From: Archangium_A sp035910535
GTDB taxonomy: Bacteria; Myxococcota; Myxococcia; Myxococcales; Myxococcaceae
Length of the DNA stretch: 64,000 bases
Assembly (NCBI GenBank): GCA_035910535.1
Contig: JAMHXF010000094.1
Span: 62,001-126,000 of the forward strand
Direction of reading: 5' to 3'
Below are positions 51,478-59,295 of the stretch, piece after piece. Below the pieces are notes generated by a model that searched no databases, was not told the origin of the DNA, and worked only from the letters and a program-made list of their open reading frames with translations. The number at the start of each line of letters is the position of its first letter. Positions within the stretch are counted from its first letter, which is position 1. The position numbers were made by a program, and so were the translations under genes.

Positions 51478-53943
51478 TCAGCTCACGTTGAGGTTCAGGT
51501 TCTGGAAGAGGTTGAAGCCCTGCTCCAGCAGCTCCGCCGGCGTGCCTTCGAAGTCGAACACGTCGGTCTCGTCGCGCAGCGTGTTCTCGGCCTTCACGCC
51601 GATGGTGAAGCCCGGCACCGAAATCTCCTCGTCGATGCTCAAGCCCGCCACCGTGTATGTGTTCACCTCGACGTCGAGCTCCGTCTTCGTGCCCAGCGTC
51701 TCGAGCGCGCCCGGGATGTCGCCGCTCACGGCCTGGCCCAACGCGCCGGCGAGGTCCTTCAACTTCGCCTCAGCCGAGAGCGAAATCTCGATGCCGCCTT
51801 CCGCGCCGAGGTTGATGGGCAGGCCCTCCGTCGCCGCGCCGCCGTGAATGTCGACGTTCAACGAGAGCTTCGTCGTCGCGTTGTCGATGACGTGCTGGCC
51901 GACGTTCTGCGCCGTGCCCACCGGGTCACGCAGCAGGTCATTCAAGTCGAGGCCTTCAGGCAGCGGCACGGTCGTCTCCGCCGAGATGCTCGCGCTGCCG
52001 TCGAGGCTGCCGCCGTTGAGCTGACCGCCGAGCGACGGGATGTCGACGGGCGCGCCGAGCGAGAGCGAGCCCGAGGCCTCGACGCTCTGGTTGAGCACCA
52101 GCGAGGGCGGCTGGCCGGGCGCAATCTGCAGCGTCACGCCGCTGGTGACTGAGCCGCTGACCTCCGCGCCGATGCCCAGCTCGCCGCCGATTTCCGCCTT
52201 CGCTTCAGCCGACAGCTCGAGGCCGATGCTCGCGCCCGTGAAGGCCGCGCCGATGTCTCGGATTTCGTCGCCTGCAGTGGCGCCGGTGAGCAACGCGCCC
52301 GCCGGGCCACCGACGAGCGAGCCGATGCCGATGCCGCCCACCGTCTCTGCCGCCTGCGTGACGTCCGAGAGGTTGTCGAACGAGAACGTCGCCGTCGCGG
52401 TGCCCGTGGCGTTCGCTTCGCCCTTCACGCCCGCGGGCATGCCGGGCAACGAGAGGCCGCCGAAGACGCCGCCCGACGCGGAGCCGGTGAGCGTCATCTC
52501 GTAGCCGTCTTCGGTCTTCGTAATCTGCATCTGCACTTCGGCGCCGCCCTGCACGTACGCGCCGCCGATTTTTCCGCCCACGCCGATGGTGACCGAGTCG
52601 CCGACGGAGTTGAGCTGCTCCAGCTGGCCGTCGATGTTCAACGCTTCGGCCGCGAGCTCCCGCGCGTGGTCGCCGACGAAGTTGAGCGCTTCACCCGCAA
52701 GCTTGAGCCCGTTTTCAGCGGCGTACTCGGCGGCGTTCATCACCTGCTCGGTGGTCCACTCGGCGGCGTTGCCGGCGAGCTCGACGGTGCCTTGCGCGAC
52801 GTCGACGGCCATCTCCACACCGTGCTGAACGACGTCGACCACGCCGTTGACCGCGTCGGCGCCGAAGTTGATGACGGCTCCAGCGGCGTCGGTGAAGGTG
52901 TTGAAGGCGTCGCCCGCGAAGTCGGTGACGTGGTCGAGAATGTTCTTGCCGCCGCGGCGCATGAGCTCTTCCCGCGCGTCACCTTTTCCCTGTGCGTCGA
53001 GCGCACCGGCCAGCGCGCCCATGAGCGCAGGTGAGCCTCCGTTGTCGACGTGCTCGTAGAAGCCGTCGTCGACGTGCATCAGCTCGTCACCGTCGGTGAT
53101 TTTGTCGGCGAGCGGCTGCGCGATGAGCTGCGCGCCGATGGGCCCGGCCTTCTCGGCGACGTCGGAGAGCGCGCGAATGGCGTGCTTCACCTCGACCTTG
53201 TCGGTGTCTCCGGTGGAGCCCTTCTTGTTGGCGTTCTCCGCCAGCGTGTCGGTGATGCGGTCGATGGTGGGCTGCGAGGCGCGGAGCAGGTGGTTGGCGT
53301 AGGCCTGCGATTGATTCGCGGTGAGGTCGCGCAGCTTCTGTGACGCGGCGTTGGCGGCCTCAGCGTCGCTGTCGCCCGAGCGAATGGCGTTGTCGTACGT
53401 GCGTTGGACCTGCGCGGCGTCTTCGGTGGCGCGCTGCTCGTCGGTCTTCGGCGCGGTAGTGACGGGCCTGTCGGCGATGGCGCGGCGCTCGGCGGCGTCG
53501 GCCGACACGGGCGTGGAGGCGGGCTTCTTGCCTGCGAGGACATCGGCAATCACCGGCTTCGGCGCTGGCGCGGCGATGCTCTTCGCCAGCGGCGTCGGAG
53601 CGGACGCGATGGGCATCGGCGAGCCGAGCTTGAGCGCCGCACGGTCACGGAGCGCGCGCCCGAAGCCTTGAGAAATTTCGTCGGCGCCGAAGGTCTGACG
53701 CACGGCCGACGCTGACGGCTTGTTGCCCGCCCTGGCCGCGAGCGCGCTCTTCTGCGTGGTGGTGAGGACCTTCGGTTTCGCGGCCTGTGCGGCGGCTCTC
53801 TTCGCGGCGTCGTCAGCGGCTCTCTTCGCGGCGTCGTCAGCGGCCTTCTTCGCCGCGAGCTCGGCGGCTTTCCTGGCGGCGTCACGACGGCGGGCTTCGG
53901 CGGCACGGGCGGCGGCAGCTGCGGCAGAGTTTTCGATGGCCAT
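51478..53943 (-). CDS. large Ala-rich protein without signal peptide, unknown function
   Basis: An 821-residue protein. The first 60 residues are an Ala/Lys/Asp coiled-coil-like repeat (AAKRAADD units). Residues about 300-420 form amphipathic helices rich in Ala, Val and Asp (GAVINFGADAVNGVVDVVQ and the following EYAAENGLKLAGEALNFV). From about 430 to the end there are alternating strand-like segments with many Gly, Ser and Thr (TLTGSASGGVFGG, ASGSLSLGAPVDIP, SLNVDIHGGA). Such a mix is seen in some pore-forming or adhesin proteins, but no known family was recognised. There is no signal peptide and no ribosome binding site of note before ATG 53943. Confidence 0.7.
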   Translation of the reverse strand: MAIENSAAAAAARAAEARRRDAARKAAELAAKKAADDAAKRAADDAAKRAAAQAAKPKVLTTTQKSALAARAGNKPSASAVRQTFGADEISQGFGRALRDRAALKLGSPMPIASAPTPLAKSIAAPAPKPVIADVLAGKKPASTPVSADAAERRAIADRPVTTAPKTDEQRATEDAAQVQRTYDNAIRSGDSDAEAANAASQKLRDLTANQSQAYANHLLRASQPTIDRITDTLAENANKKGSTGDTDKVEVKHAIRALSDVAEKAGPIGAQLIAQPLADKITDGDELMHVDDGFYEHVDNGGSPALMGALAGALDAQGKGDAREELMRRGGKNILDHVTDFAGDAFNTFTDAAGAVINFGADAVNGVVDVVQHGVEMAVDVAQGTVELAGNAAEWTTEQVMNAAEYAAENGLKLAGEALNFVGDHARELAAEALNIDGQLEQLNSVGDSVTIGVGGKIGGAYVQGGAEVQMQITKTEDGYEMTLTGSASGGVFGGLSLPGMPAGVKGEANATGTATATFSFDNLSDVTQAAETVGGIGIGSLVGGPAGALLTGATAGDEIRDIGAAFTGASIGLELSAEAKAEIGGELGIGAEVSGSVTSGVTLQIAPGQPPSLVLNQSVEASGSLSLGAPVDIPSLGGQLNGGSLDGSASISAETTVPLPEGLDLNDLLRDPVGTAQNVGQHVIDNATTKLSLNVDIHGGAATEGLPINLGAEGGIEISLSAEAKLKDLAGALGQAVSGDIPGALETLGTKTELDVEVNTYTVAGLSIDEEISVPGFTIGVKAENTLRDETDVFDFEGTPAELLEQGFNLFQNLNLNVS
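53792..53839 (-). repeat. perfect 24-base tandem repeat inside the Ala-rich gene
   Basis: Two identical 24-base copies (53792-53815 and 53816-53839) encode the DDAAKRAA units of the Ala-rich protein; a third, diverged copy follows. Exact repeats in coding DNA suggest recent slippage or duplication. Confidence 0.7.
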
Positions 53944-54039
53944 GCACGCGAGCTTGTCAGGAGCCGAGGCGACTTCGCGACGCGGGGCGCAGAAGCGTCA
54001 CCCGAGTGCGTCTGGGTGCATGTAGGCGCTACGAATTGA

Positions 54040-55020
54040 TCAACGCGTCGCAGAGGCGAGCTGCGCGTCTCCACCGTACGCCGCGTACGCGCGCGCGCCG
54101 GCCGCCTGAATCTGCTCGTTCGTCATCGGCCAGCTCTGCTTCGAGCCGGGGAAGACGACGTACGACACGCCGCTGCTCGTGCCGCCCTTGCGCGCGTTGG
54201 AGTTGATGCCGAGCTCCTGCGCGAGCTTGATGCTGCCCTCTCCCTGGTGATTCTTCGGGCCGATGTCGGCCACCACGGCGAACACCGTCTTGCCCGTGCG
54301 CTCGTTGCGCACCGCGACGAGGTCACCCAGCTTCACGCCCTGGTCCTTCAGCTGCGGCGGCACCGCGATGAATGGAATCTTCTCGGAGTCGACATACCGG
54401 CGCGGGTCATTCGCCTTGAAGCGCCCGTCGACGAGCGCGGTGGTCGACACGTAGTGGCCCGGCGCCGGGTCGTTGGGCCCCTGCGTGTACGGCTTGCCCT
54501 TCGAGTCCGTCGCGATGCCCCACCAGTTGCCGGGTTTGCCCGCGTTGCCGAGCGCGTCGAGGCCGGTGTTGCTCGGGTTGTACGCGCGCGGTGAGCCGTC
54601 GGCGTCAATGCTCATGCCGCCCTTGAAGGCGAGGCCATTTTTGTCGGCGACCTTGTAGGTCGACACACCGCCGATGCTCGAGGTGCGCGTGCGGCTGGTG
54701 GTGACCTCCCCGCTGCCCGCCGTCGGAGGTTGCGTCGGCGTCGTCGGAGCCGAGCCTCCGTCGAGCGCGGCGCGCGTGCGCGGGCCGACGAGGCCGTCGA
54801 CGGTGAGGCCGTTGGCGCGCTGAAACGCCTTCACGGCGCGCTCGGTGTTGGGGCCGAACTTTCCGTCGACGCTCCCCGGGTCGAAGCCTTCGCGCGCCAG
54901 GGCCTGTTGCAGCGCGCGCACCGATTCACCTTCGGCGCCGCGCTTGAGCGTGCTGCTGCTCAGCGCACGAGGGGCGGATGACGACGGGACGAAGGCAGGC
55001 GAGCTTGAGGTGACGCGCAT
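54040..55020 (-). CDS. peptidoglycan-binding GH75 chitosanase-like protein
   Basis: A 326-residue protein. Residues about 24-86 form a PG-binding-1 domain (LKRGAEGESVRALQQAL, then FGPNTERAVKAFQ). The rest matches the GH75 chitosanase layout: FKGGMSIDADG (D139, D141), NWWGIATD, VVADIGPKNHQGEGS and later YVVFPGSK. GH75 cleaves chitosan or related glycans with Asp/Glu acids. There is no signal peptide: the N-terminus is Ser/Pro-rich. A strong hairpin precedes the ATG, which has no clear ribosome binding site. Confidence 0.8.
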   Translation of the reverse strand: MRVTSSSPAFVPSSSAPRALSSSTLKRGAEGESVRALQQALAREGFDPGSVDGKFGPNTERAVKAFQRANGLTVDGLVGPRTRAALDGGSAPTTPTQPPTAGSGEVTTSRTRTSSIGGVSTYKVADKNGLAFKGGMSIDADGSPRAYNPSNTGLDALGNAGKPGNWWGIATDSKGKPYTQGPNDPAPGHYVSTTALVDGRFKANDPRRYVDSEKIPFIAVPPQLKDQGVKLGDLVAVRNERTGKTVFAVVADIGPKNHQGEGSIKLAQELGINSNARKGGTSSGVSYVVFPGSKQSWPMTNEQIQAAGARAYAAYGGDAQLASATR

Positions 55021-55027
55021 GTTGAAT

Positions 55028-55049
55028 CTTCGGGCCGAGGGCCCCGAAG
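55028..55049 (-). promoter_or_regulatory. GC-rich hairpin just before the GH75 start codon
   Basis: CTTCGGG (55028-55034) and CCCGAAG (55043-55049) pair, with further GGCC pairs possible inside (one bulge). On the minus strand the hairpin ends seven bases before ATG 55020, leaving no room for a normal ribosome binding site. It could be a terminator of the upstream kinase operon, a leader structure, or both. Confidence 0.4.
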
Positions 55050-55121
55050 GTTTCCCCGCATTTCAGGGTGTTACGGGAGTTTGCAGTGGGTCGCGGTGCG
55101 AGTGGAGTGCGCACGCTCCGC

Positions 55122-55412
55122 TCATTTCGTTCTGTCGAGGCGTCGTCGGACTGCGTCGCTGAAGTGCACGTCGTCCTTGAGCAACGCTCTCAAGTGCGTG
55201 CGCGCCGCCGCCTCTTCGCGCTCGAGCTCACCCAGCTGCGCGACTGCTTCTTCGGCGCGCTCCGCGAGCGACGCGGCGGCCGACTCCAGCGCCGCCACTT
55301 CTGCTGCGCGTGCGTCACGCTCGGACTGGAGCCGCGCCGTGGCGGCCCGCACCTCTCCCAGCGCCGCCTGCAGCCCGGCCCTCTTCGCTTCGAGCGACGC
55401 GCGCTCGCTCAT
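55122..55412 (-). CDS. coiled-coil protein in a kinase operon
   Basis: A 96-residue, fully helical protein of Ala, Glu, Arg and Leu heptads (LEAKRAGLQAALGEVRAATA and so on). No signal or membrane helix. Its ATG overlaps the stop of the previous coiled-coil gene, and that gene overlaps the Ser/Thr kinase, so the three are one operon. It may be a partner or scaffold for the kinase. Confidence 0.7.
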   Translation of the reverse strand: MSERASLEAKRAGLQAALGEVRAATARLQSERDARAAEVAALESAAASLAERAEEAVAQLGELEREEAAARTHLRALLKDDVHFSDAVRRRLDRTK

Positions 55413-55693
55413 CGAAACACGTCGAGGAGTCTGGCGAAGAAGCCGGGGCGCTTCGTTCGCGCTTCGAGCTCGGCGATTCGCAGGCGTGCGTCGCTCAACG
55501 AGCTGCGCAGCATCACCAGCTGACCGTTTGCCTCTTCAAGCAGGCGCCGCGACGAGGCCTGTGACTCCAGCGCTTCCTCCCGTCGGTGGTGCAACGCGCG
55601 CAGCTCGAGGTCGAGACCCTCGAGGTGCCGCTTCGCGTGCTTCAACGCGGCGGCCTGCGACTCGATTTCGTCGCGGAGCGCGCGGTCATTCAC
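55409..55693 (-). CDS. coiled-coil protein directly after the Ser/Thr kinase
   Basis: About 94 residues from a GTG at 55693 that overlaps the kinase TGA. The protein is a long coiled coil (RDEIESQAAALKHAKRHLEG, then HHRREEALESQ), ending in KRPGFFARLLDVFR, a basic-aromatic amphipathic tail that could touch the membrane. A longer frame to 55774 runs into the kinase gene and is rejected. It resembles in layout the 58983-59294 protein of the second kinase operon. Confidence 0.65.
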   Translation of the reverse strand: MNDRALRDEIESQAAALKHAKRHLEGLDLELRALHHRREEALESQASSRRLLEEANGQLVMLRSSLSDARLRIAELEARTKRPGFFARLLDVFR

Positions 55694-57219
55694 CGCAACG
55701 CGAGCCACACACCAAGAAAGCCGAGGCCCGTGGCGAACAGGAAGATGCCGCCGAACATCACGGCCGTCTTCCACCGCGCCGGGGCCTCATGCGCGCGCGT
55801 GTCGGCCTCCGGGTCAGACGGCGCGTCGTCGAAGTCGATGGCGTCGATTTCCTGCACCAACGAGCGCTCTATGACGGGCTCTTCGACGTCGCTGAAGGTC
55901 ACGCCGAAGCTGGTGCGCCGCGACGTCGCCTCGAGCTTCATCAGCAGCCGCGGGTCTTTCGCCGGCGTCGGCGTTCCATCTTCCACCGGCGGCGCTTCAC
56001 GGCCCGGGTCGGTGATGTCCTGGTCGTCAGGCACGAAGTCTGACGAGGCCAACACCGCCGTGTGCTCGAACGCGAGCGCCGTCGGAGGCACCAGCTGCAC
56101 GCGCCGCGTCTTGTCGGCGTCGGGAATGTTCAGCGTCTTCCCGTACACCGCTTCGTGCAGCACCGCGTCTTCGCCTGACTTCTCTTTCGCGAACACGCGC
56201 GCCAACAGCTCTCCCACGTCGCGGTCCGTCACCTCGGGCGCGTAGCGCTGGCGCAGCTTCTTGAGCGCCTCGCCGAACTCCGTCGCCGTCGAGTAGCGGT
56301 CCTTCGGCTCCTTGCGGAGCGCCTTCATCACGACGTCGTCGACCTCGCGAGGAATCGACGGCTGGTTCGCCGACGGCGCGTCCCACACGGGGTTGGCGGC
56401 CTTGCGCCAGCGCTCGATGGGGTCGCCCTTCTGCGGCAGCGCATGCCACGAGAGCAGCTCCCACAGCATCACGCCGCACGAATAGATGTCCGCGCGCCCG
56501 TCGACGATTTGCTTCTTGGCCTGCTCCGGCGCCATGTACGTCAGGTTGCCGATGACCACGCGCGGCGCGGTCTGCTCTTCTTTCAACGTCGACTGCGCGG
56601 CGCCGAAGTCGATGATTTTCACGTCGCCGCGGTAGCTGATGCACACGTTCGCGGGCGACAAGTCGCGGTGCACGAGGTGCAACGGGTTGCCGCCCTCGTC
56701 ACGCGAGTCGTGCGCGTACTGCAACCCGTGACACACGCGCTCACCGAGCAACAACGCGATGCCCAACGGCATCTCGACCTTGCGGTCACGCAGGCGCTTG
56801 GTGAAGCGGCTCACCGTCTTGCCCTGCACGTATTCCATCGACAGGAAGTATTCGCCGTCGACGTCTCCCATCGCGTACACGCGCGCGATGTTGTTGTGCT
56901 TGAGCCGCACCACCACCTTCGCCTCGTCGAGGAAGCGACCGACGAACGCGCGGTTCGCCACCAGGTTCGGCAGCACCTTCTTCACCACGACGGCGCGCGG
57001 CACCTCGCCACCTTCACGCGCGAGAAAGACCTCGCCCATGCCTCCGGCACCGATGCGGCGAATCAACTGGTAGCGCCCGAATGGAAGCGGTGCTTCCGGC
57101 GTGGGCTCCTGCAACATGAGAGCGGGAGTGTGCGGTCGCCTTGATGACTGAGCAAGCGCCTGACCGGCGCGTTGGCGCTCGCGTTCCATGCTGTCGGGCT
57201 CAGAGGACATGCGGCGCAC
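55690..57219 (-). CDS. tail-anchored Ser/Thr protein kinase (HRDLSPAN type)
   Basis: A 509-residue kinase. The domain has GAGGMG (57-62), K80, HRDLSPAN (184-191), where LSPAN replaces the standard LKPEN and is common in myxobacterial kinases, and DFG (204-206); the activation segment ends in YMAPEQ. A charged region (about 330-480) with acidic stretches follows, then a transmembrane helix near the end (VMFGGIFLFATGLGFLGVWLAL). Several ATG codons near the start (57219, 57210, 57189) compete. It leads an operon with two coiled-coil genes. Confidence 0.92.
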   Translation of the reverse strand: MRRMSSEPDSMERERQRAGQALAQSSRRPHTPALMLQEPTPEAPLPFGRYQLIRRIGAGGMGEVFLAREGGEVPRAVVVKKVLPNLVANRAFVGRFLDEAKVVVRLKHNNIARVYAMGDVDGEYFLSMEYVQGKTVSRFTKRLRDRKVEMPLGIALLLGERVCHGLQYAHDSRDEGGNPLHLVHRDLSPANVCISYRGDVKIIDFGAAQSTLKEEQTAPRVVIGNLTYMAPEQAKKQIVDGRADIYSCGVMLWELLSWHALPQKGDPIERWRKAANPVWDAPSANQPSIPREVDDVVMKALRKEPKDRYSTATEFGEALKKLRQRYAPEVTDRDVGELLARVFAKEKSGEDAVLHEAVYGKTLNIPDADKTRRVQLVPPTALAFEHTAVLASSDFVPDDQDITDPGREAPPVEDGTPTPAKDPRLLMKLEATSRRTSFGVTFSDVEEPVIERSLVQEIDAIDFDDAPSDPEADTRAHEAPARWKTAVMFGGIFLFATGLGFLGVWLALR

Positions 57220-57292
57220 CGCTCGCAGCGAAAGGTAGGATAATTGTCGACACGGCGCGTCAGAAGTTGCGACTGACGTAAAGTTTAATATT
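57220..57292. other. AT-rich gap upstream of the kinase operon
   Basis: This 73-base gap is distinctly AT-rich around 57274-57295 and probably holds the promoter of the minus-strand kinase operon. TTGAAA and TATCCT-like boxes occur, but not at the standard spacing. It also follows the stop of the lipoprotein gene at 57293. Confidence 0.3.
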
Positions 57293-58549
57293 TCAAGGTG
57301 GTTGTAGCGGAATCAGGCGCACTGAGCGGTCACCTTCTTCTGAAAGGGCGATGAACTGACCGCCCACTCGAAGCACCCGTGAGTGCGGCCAGCGGCTCAA
57401 CCAGAGCGCCCCCGAGAGCCAGCGCGCGAGCACCGCGTCACCGGCATTGGGGCTCGCGGGCGCCTCGACCCACAGCGGCAACAACTCGAAGGGGCCTTGC
57501 GGCGGCGACGCGGCGAGCGCGCGCGTGTCGAGCGACGTCACGGGGGTGCTCGTCGTCGAGAGCGGCCACAGCAACGCATCGAGGCGCGCGAGGCCCAGCA
57601 CGTCGCGGCGCCACACGAGGCCCGGCTCGACGGCGAAGAGCCCGCCGAGCTCGTCACAGTCGGGGCGCCCGGTGCACGCAGGAAAGTCGGGGAGGTCGAC
57701 GAGGTACACGCGCGCGTCGTCAGAGAAGAACCACGCCGGTGCGCTGCGCTGCCCGTGGCGCGTGGTGGTCTTCGTCAACCCGCCGTCGGCGACGGTGACG
57801 AGGGTAAGGCGGTCGAAGCTGTCGACGCGCAACGCGAAGTCGGCGCCGTGCATGGCCGGCGTGAGGCGCGCCGGAAAACCGTCAGCCTGGTGCGTGAGCC
57901 GCAGCACGCCGTCCTCGAAGACGCGGCGCTCGAGTTGAGCTGCCGCGATGCTCCAGAGCGCGCCGCCAGCTACGACGAGGTGTTGCCCGCTGAAGGTCTG
58001 CACGCCGCCGTCAGCCGAGAAGACGTCGACGCGCGCGCCTTCGCCTTCGCACGCGACCGAGTCGCCGGACACGGGCCACACCGGCTCGAGACAGCTCGAG
58101 ACAGAGACCGGCAGCGTGACGACGAGGCCCGCGTCGAGCGCCGGCCGCGCGACGATGTCGATGCGCTCATTGCGCGCGCCGAGTGAGGGCTCGAAAGAAA
58201 CGCGCAGCAGGTAGCTGCCCGCGCTTTGAGGTGTGAAGACGACGTTGGCGCGCACCACGCCGCTCTGCGCAGAGACGGTGACGGCCTTGCTTTCAACGGG
58301 CGCGTTTCGGGCGTCGTAGAGCTCCACCGAGGCGCGCAGCACGTCGGAGACGCACGAAGAAATCGGCGCGAAGACGGTGACGGAGAGCGCTTCTCCCTGC
58401 GTACCGAAGCGCGCGCGGCTCGTCTCGCTCACCAGCTCGGCGAAGGTGCCGTCGCGGTTGACGAGCAATCGCTCGCAGAGTTGATCCGGCCCGTCTTCAT
58501 CGCAGCTCGCGAGTGAAAGCAGCACCGTCGCCAGCAGCGCGCGCTTCAT
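57293..58549 (-). CDS. lipoprotein closing a kinase operon, paralogue of 49579-50766
   Basis: A 418-residue protein with lipobox LSLASC. An Ig-like start (about 35-150) contains SVTVFAPISSCVSDVLRAS and FTPQSAGSYLLRVSFEPSLG. The C-terminal part is propeller-like with DGG turns. The other copy lies 7 kb away beside an SGNH gene. Its ATG overlaps the stop of the small membrane protein gene, so it ends a four-gene kinase operon. It could be the outer-membrane partner of the kinase pathway. Confidence 0.78.
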   Translation of the reverse strand: MKRALLATVLLSLASCDEDGPDQLCERLLVNRDGTFAELVSETSRARFGTQGEALSVTVFAPISSCVSDVLRASVELYDARNAPVESKAVTVSAQSGVVRANVVFTPQSAGSYLLRVSFEPSLGARNERIDIVARPALDAGLVVTLPVSVSSCLEPVWPVSGDSVACEGEGARVDVFSADGGVQTFSGQHLVVAGGALWSIAAAQLERRVFEDGVLRLTHQADGFPARLTPAMHGADFALRVDSFDRLTLVTVADGGLTKTTTRHGQRSAPAWFFSDDARVYLVDLPDFPACTGRPDCDELGGLFAVEPGLVWRRDVLGLARLDALLWPLSTTSTPVTSLDTRALAASPPQGPFELLPLWVEAPASPNAGDAVLARWLSGALWLSRWPHSRVLRVGGQFIALSEEGDRSVRLIPLQPP

Positions 58550-58986
58550 CGAGCCAACTCCCGGAGCGCCTCGACTTCACGCTGCGCGGCCCGCACGCGC
58601 TTCCATTCTGACGACGTGCCGTGCGCGACCAGGTGTCGCAGCCGCGCCGAGAAGGTGCCGACGATGATGCACACCCCGAAGACGAGACACGCGACCGCGA
58701 CCTCAGCCTCGTGCCGCAGCAGCTTCGCCAACGACACACCGATGATGGCCACGATGGGTGTCACGAAGAGCAGCGAAAAACCGAACACCAACACGCCGCC
58801 CGCTGGCCCCGCGCGCTCTGCTTCTTCGGCCTTCTTTTCATTCTTCTCGAGCAGGTGCCGGTAGCTCTGCGCCTCCCGTTCGAGCGCGTCGGCCAGCGTC
58901 GTCAGGTGCGCGTCGGGGAGTTCGAGCTGCTCGAGCTCCTTCACCCGGGCCTGCAGCAGCTCGAGGGTGTCGCGCGCCTGGCTCAT
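58546..58986 (-). CDS. coiled-coil protein with two membrane helices
   Basis: A 146-residue protein. The N-terminal half is a coiled coil (RDTLELLQARVKELEQLEL, then LADALEREAQSYRHLLEKN). Two hydrophobic helices (about 64-85 and 95-112) follow, then a basic helix. It overlaps both neighbours by four bases (ATGA). Function unknown; the membrane location and kinase operon suggest a signalling role. Confidence 0.7.
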   Translation of the reverse strand: MSQARDTLELLQARVKELEQLELPDAHLTTLADALEREAQSYRHLLEKNEKKAEEAERAGPAGGVLVFGFSLLFVTPIVAIIGVSLAKLLRHEAEVAVACLVFGVCIIVGTFSARLRHLVAHGTSSEWKRVRAAQREVEALRELAR

Positions 58987-59294
58987 CGCAGCCCTTCGAA
59001 GACCAACACGCCGAACGACGCGACGATGGTGACGCCAGCCAGCGTGCCATCGAGCGCCGCGCCGCCGGTGACCAACGCCACGCAGCCCGCCGCGAGAACC
59101 ACGAAACGAAGCGCCGCCCGCTGCGCCCCTTCCCAGGTCCGTGCGCCACCGCGCAGGCGACGCTTCCGCAGCAGCTCCATCGTGCGGCGCGCGTGCGTGA
59201 CGGCATCTTCACGAACGAGCTGGTTGGCCTCGAGCGCAGCGACCCGCGCCTCGAGCTCGGCCAGCGTCTGCGCGAGGTCCCGCTCGTCGTTCAC
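58983..59294 (-). CDS. coiled-coil protein with two membrane helices
   Basis: About 103 residues from GTG 59294, one base after the kinase stop. The N-terminal coiled coil (ERDLAQTLAELEARVAALEAN) is followed by a basic stretch and two hydrophobic helices (ALRFVVLAAGCVALVTGGAA and AGVTIVASFGVLVFEGL). It is similar in layout to the next gene. A longer frame to 59381 runs into the kinase gene and is rejected. Confidence 0.65.
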   Translation of the reverse strand: MNDERDLAQTLAELEARVAALEANQLVREDAVTHARRTMELLRKRRLRGGARTWEGAQRAALRFVVLAAGCVALVTGGAALDGTLAGVTIVASFGVLVFEGLR

Positions 59295-59295
59295 G

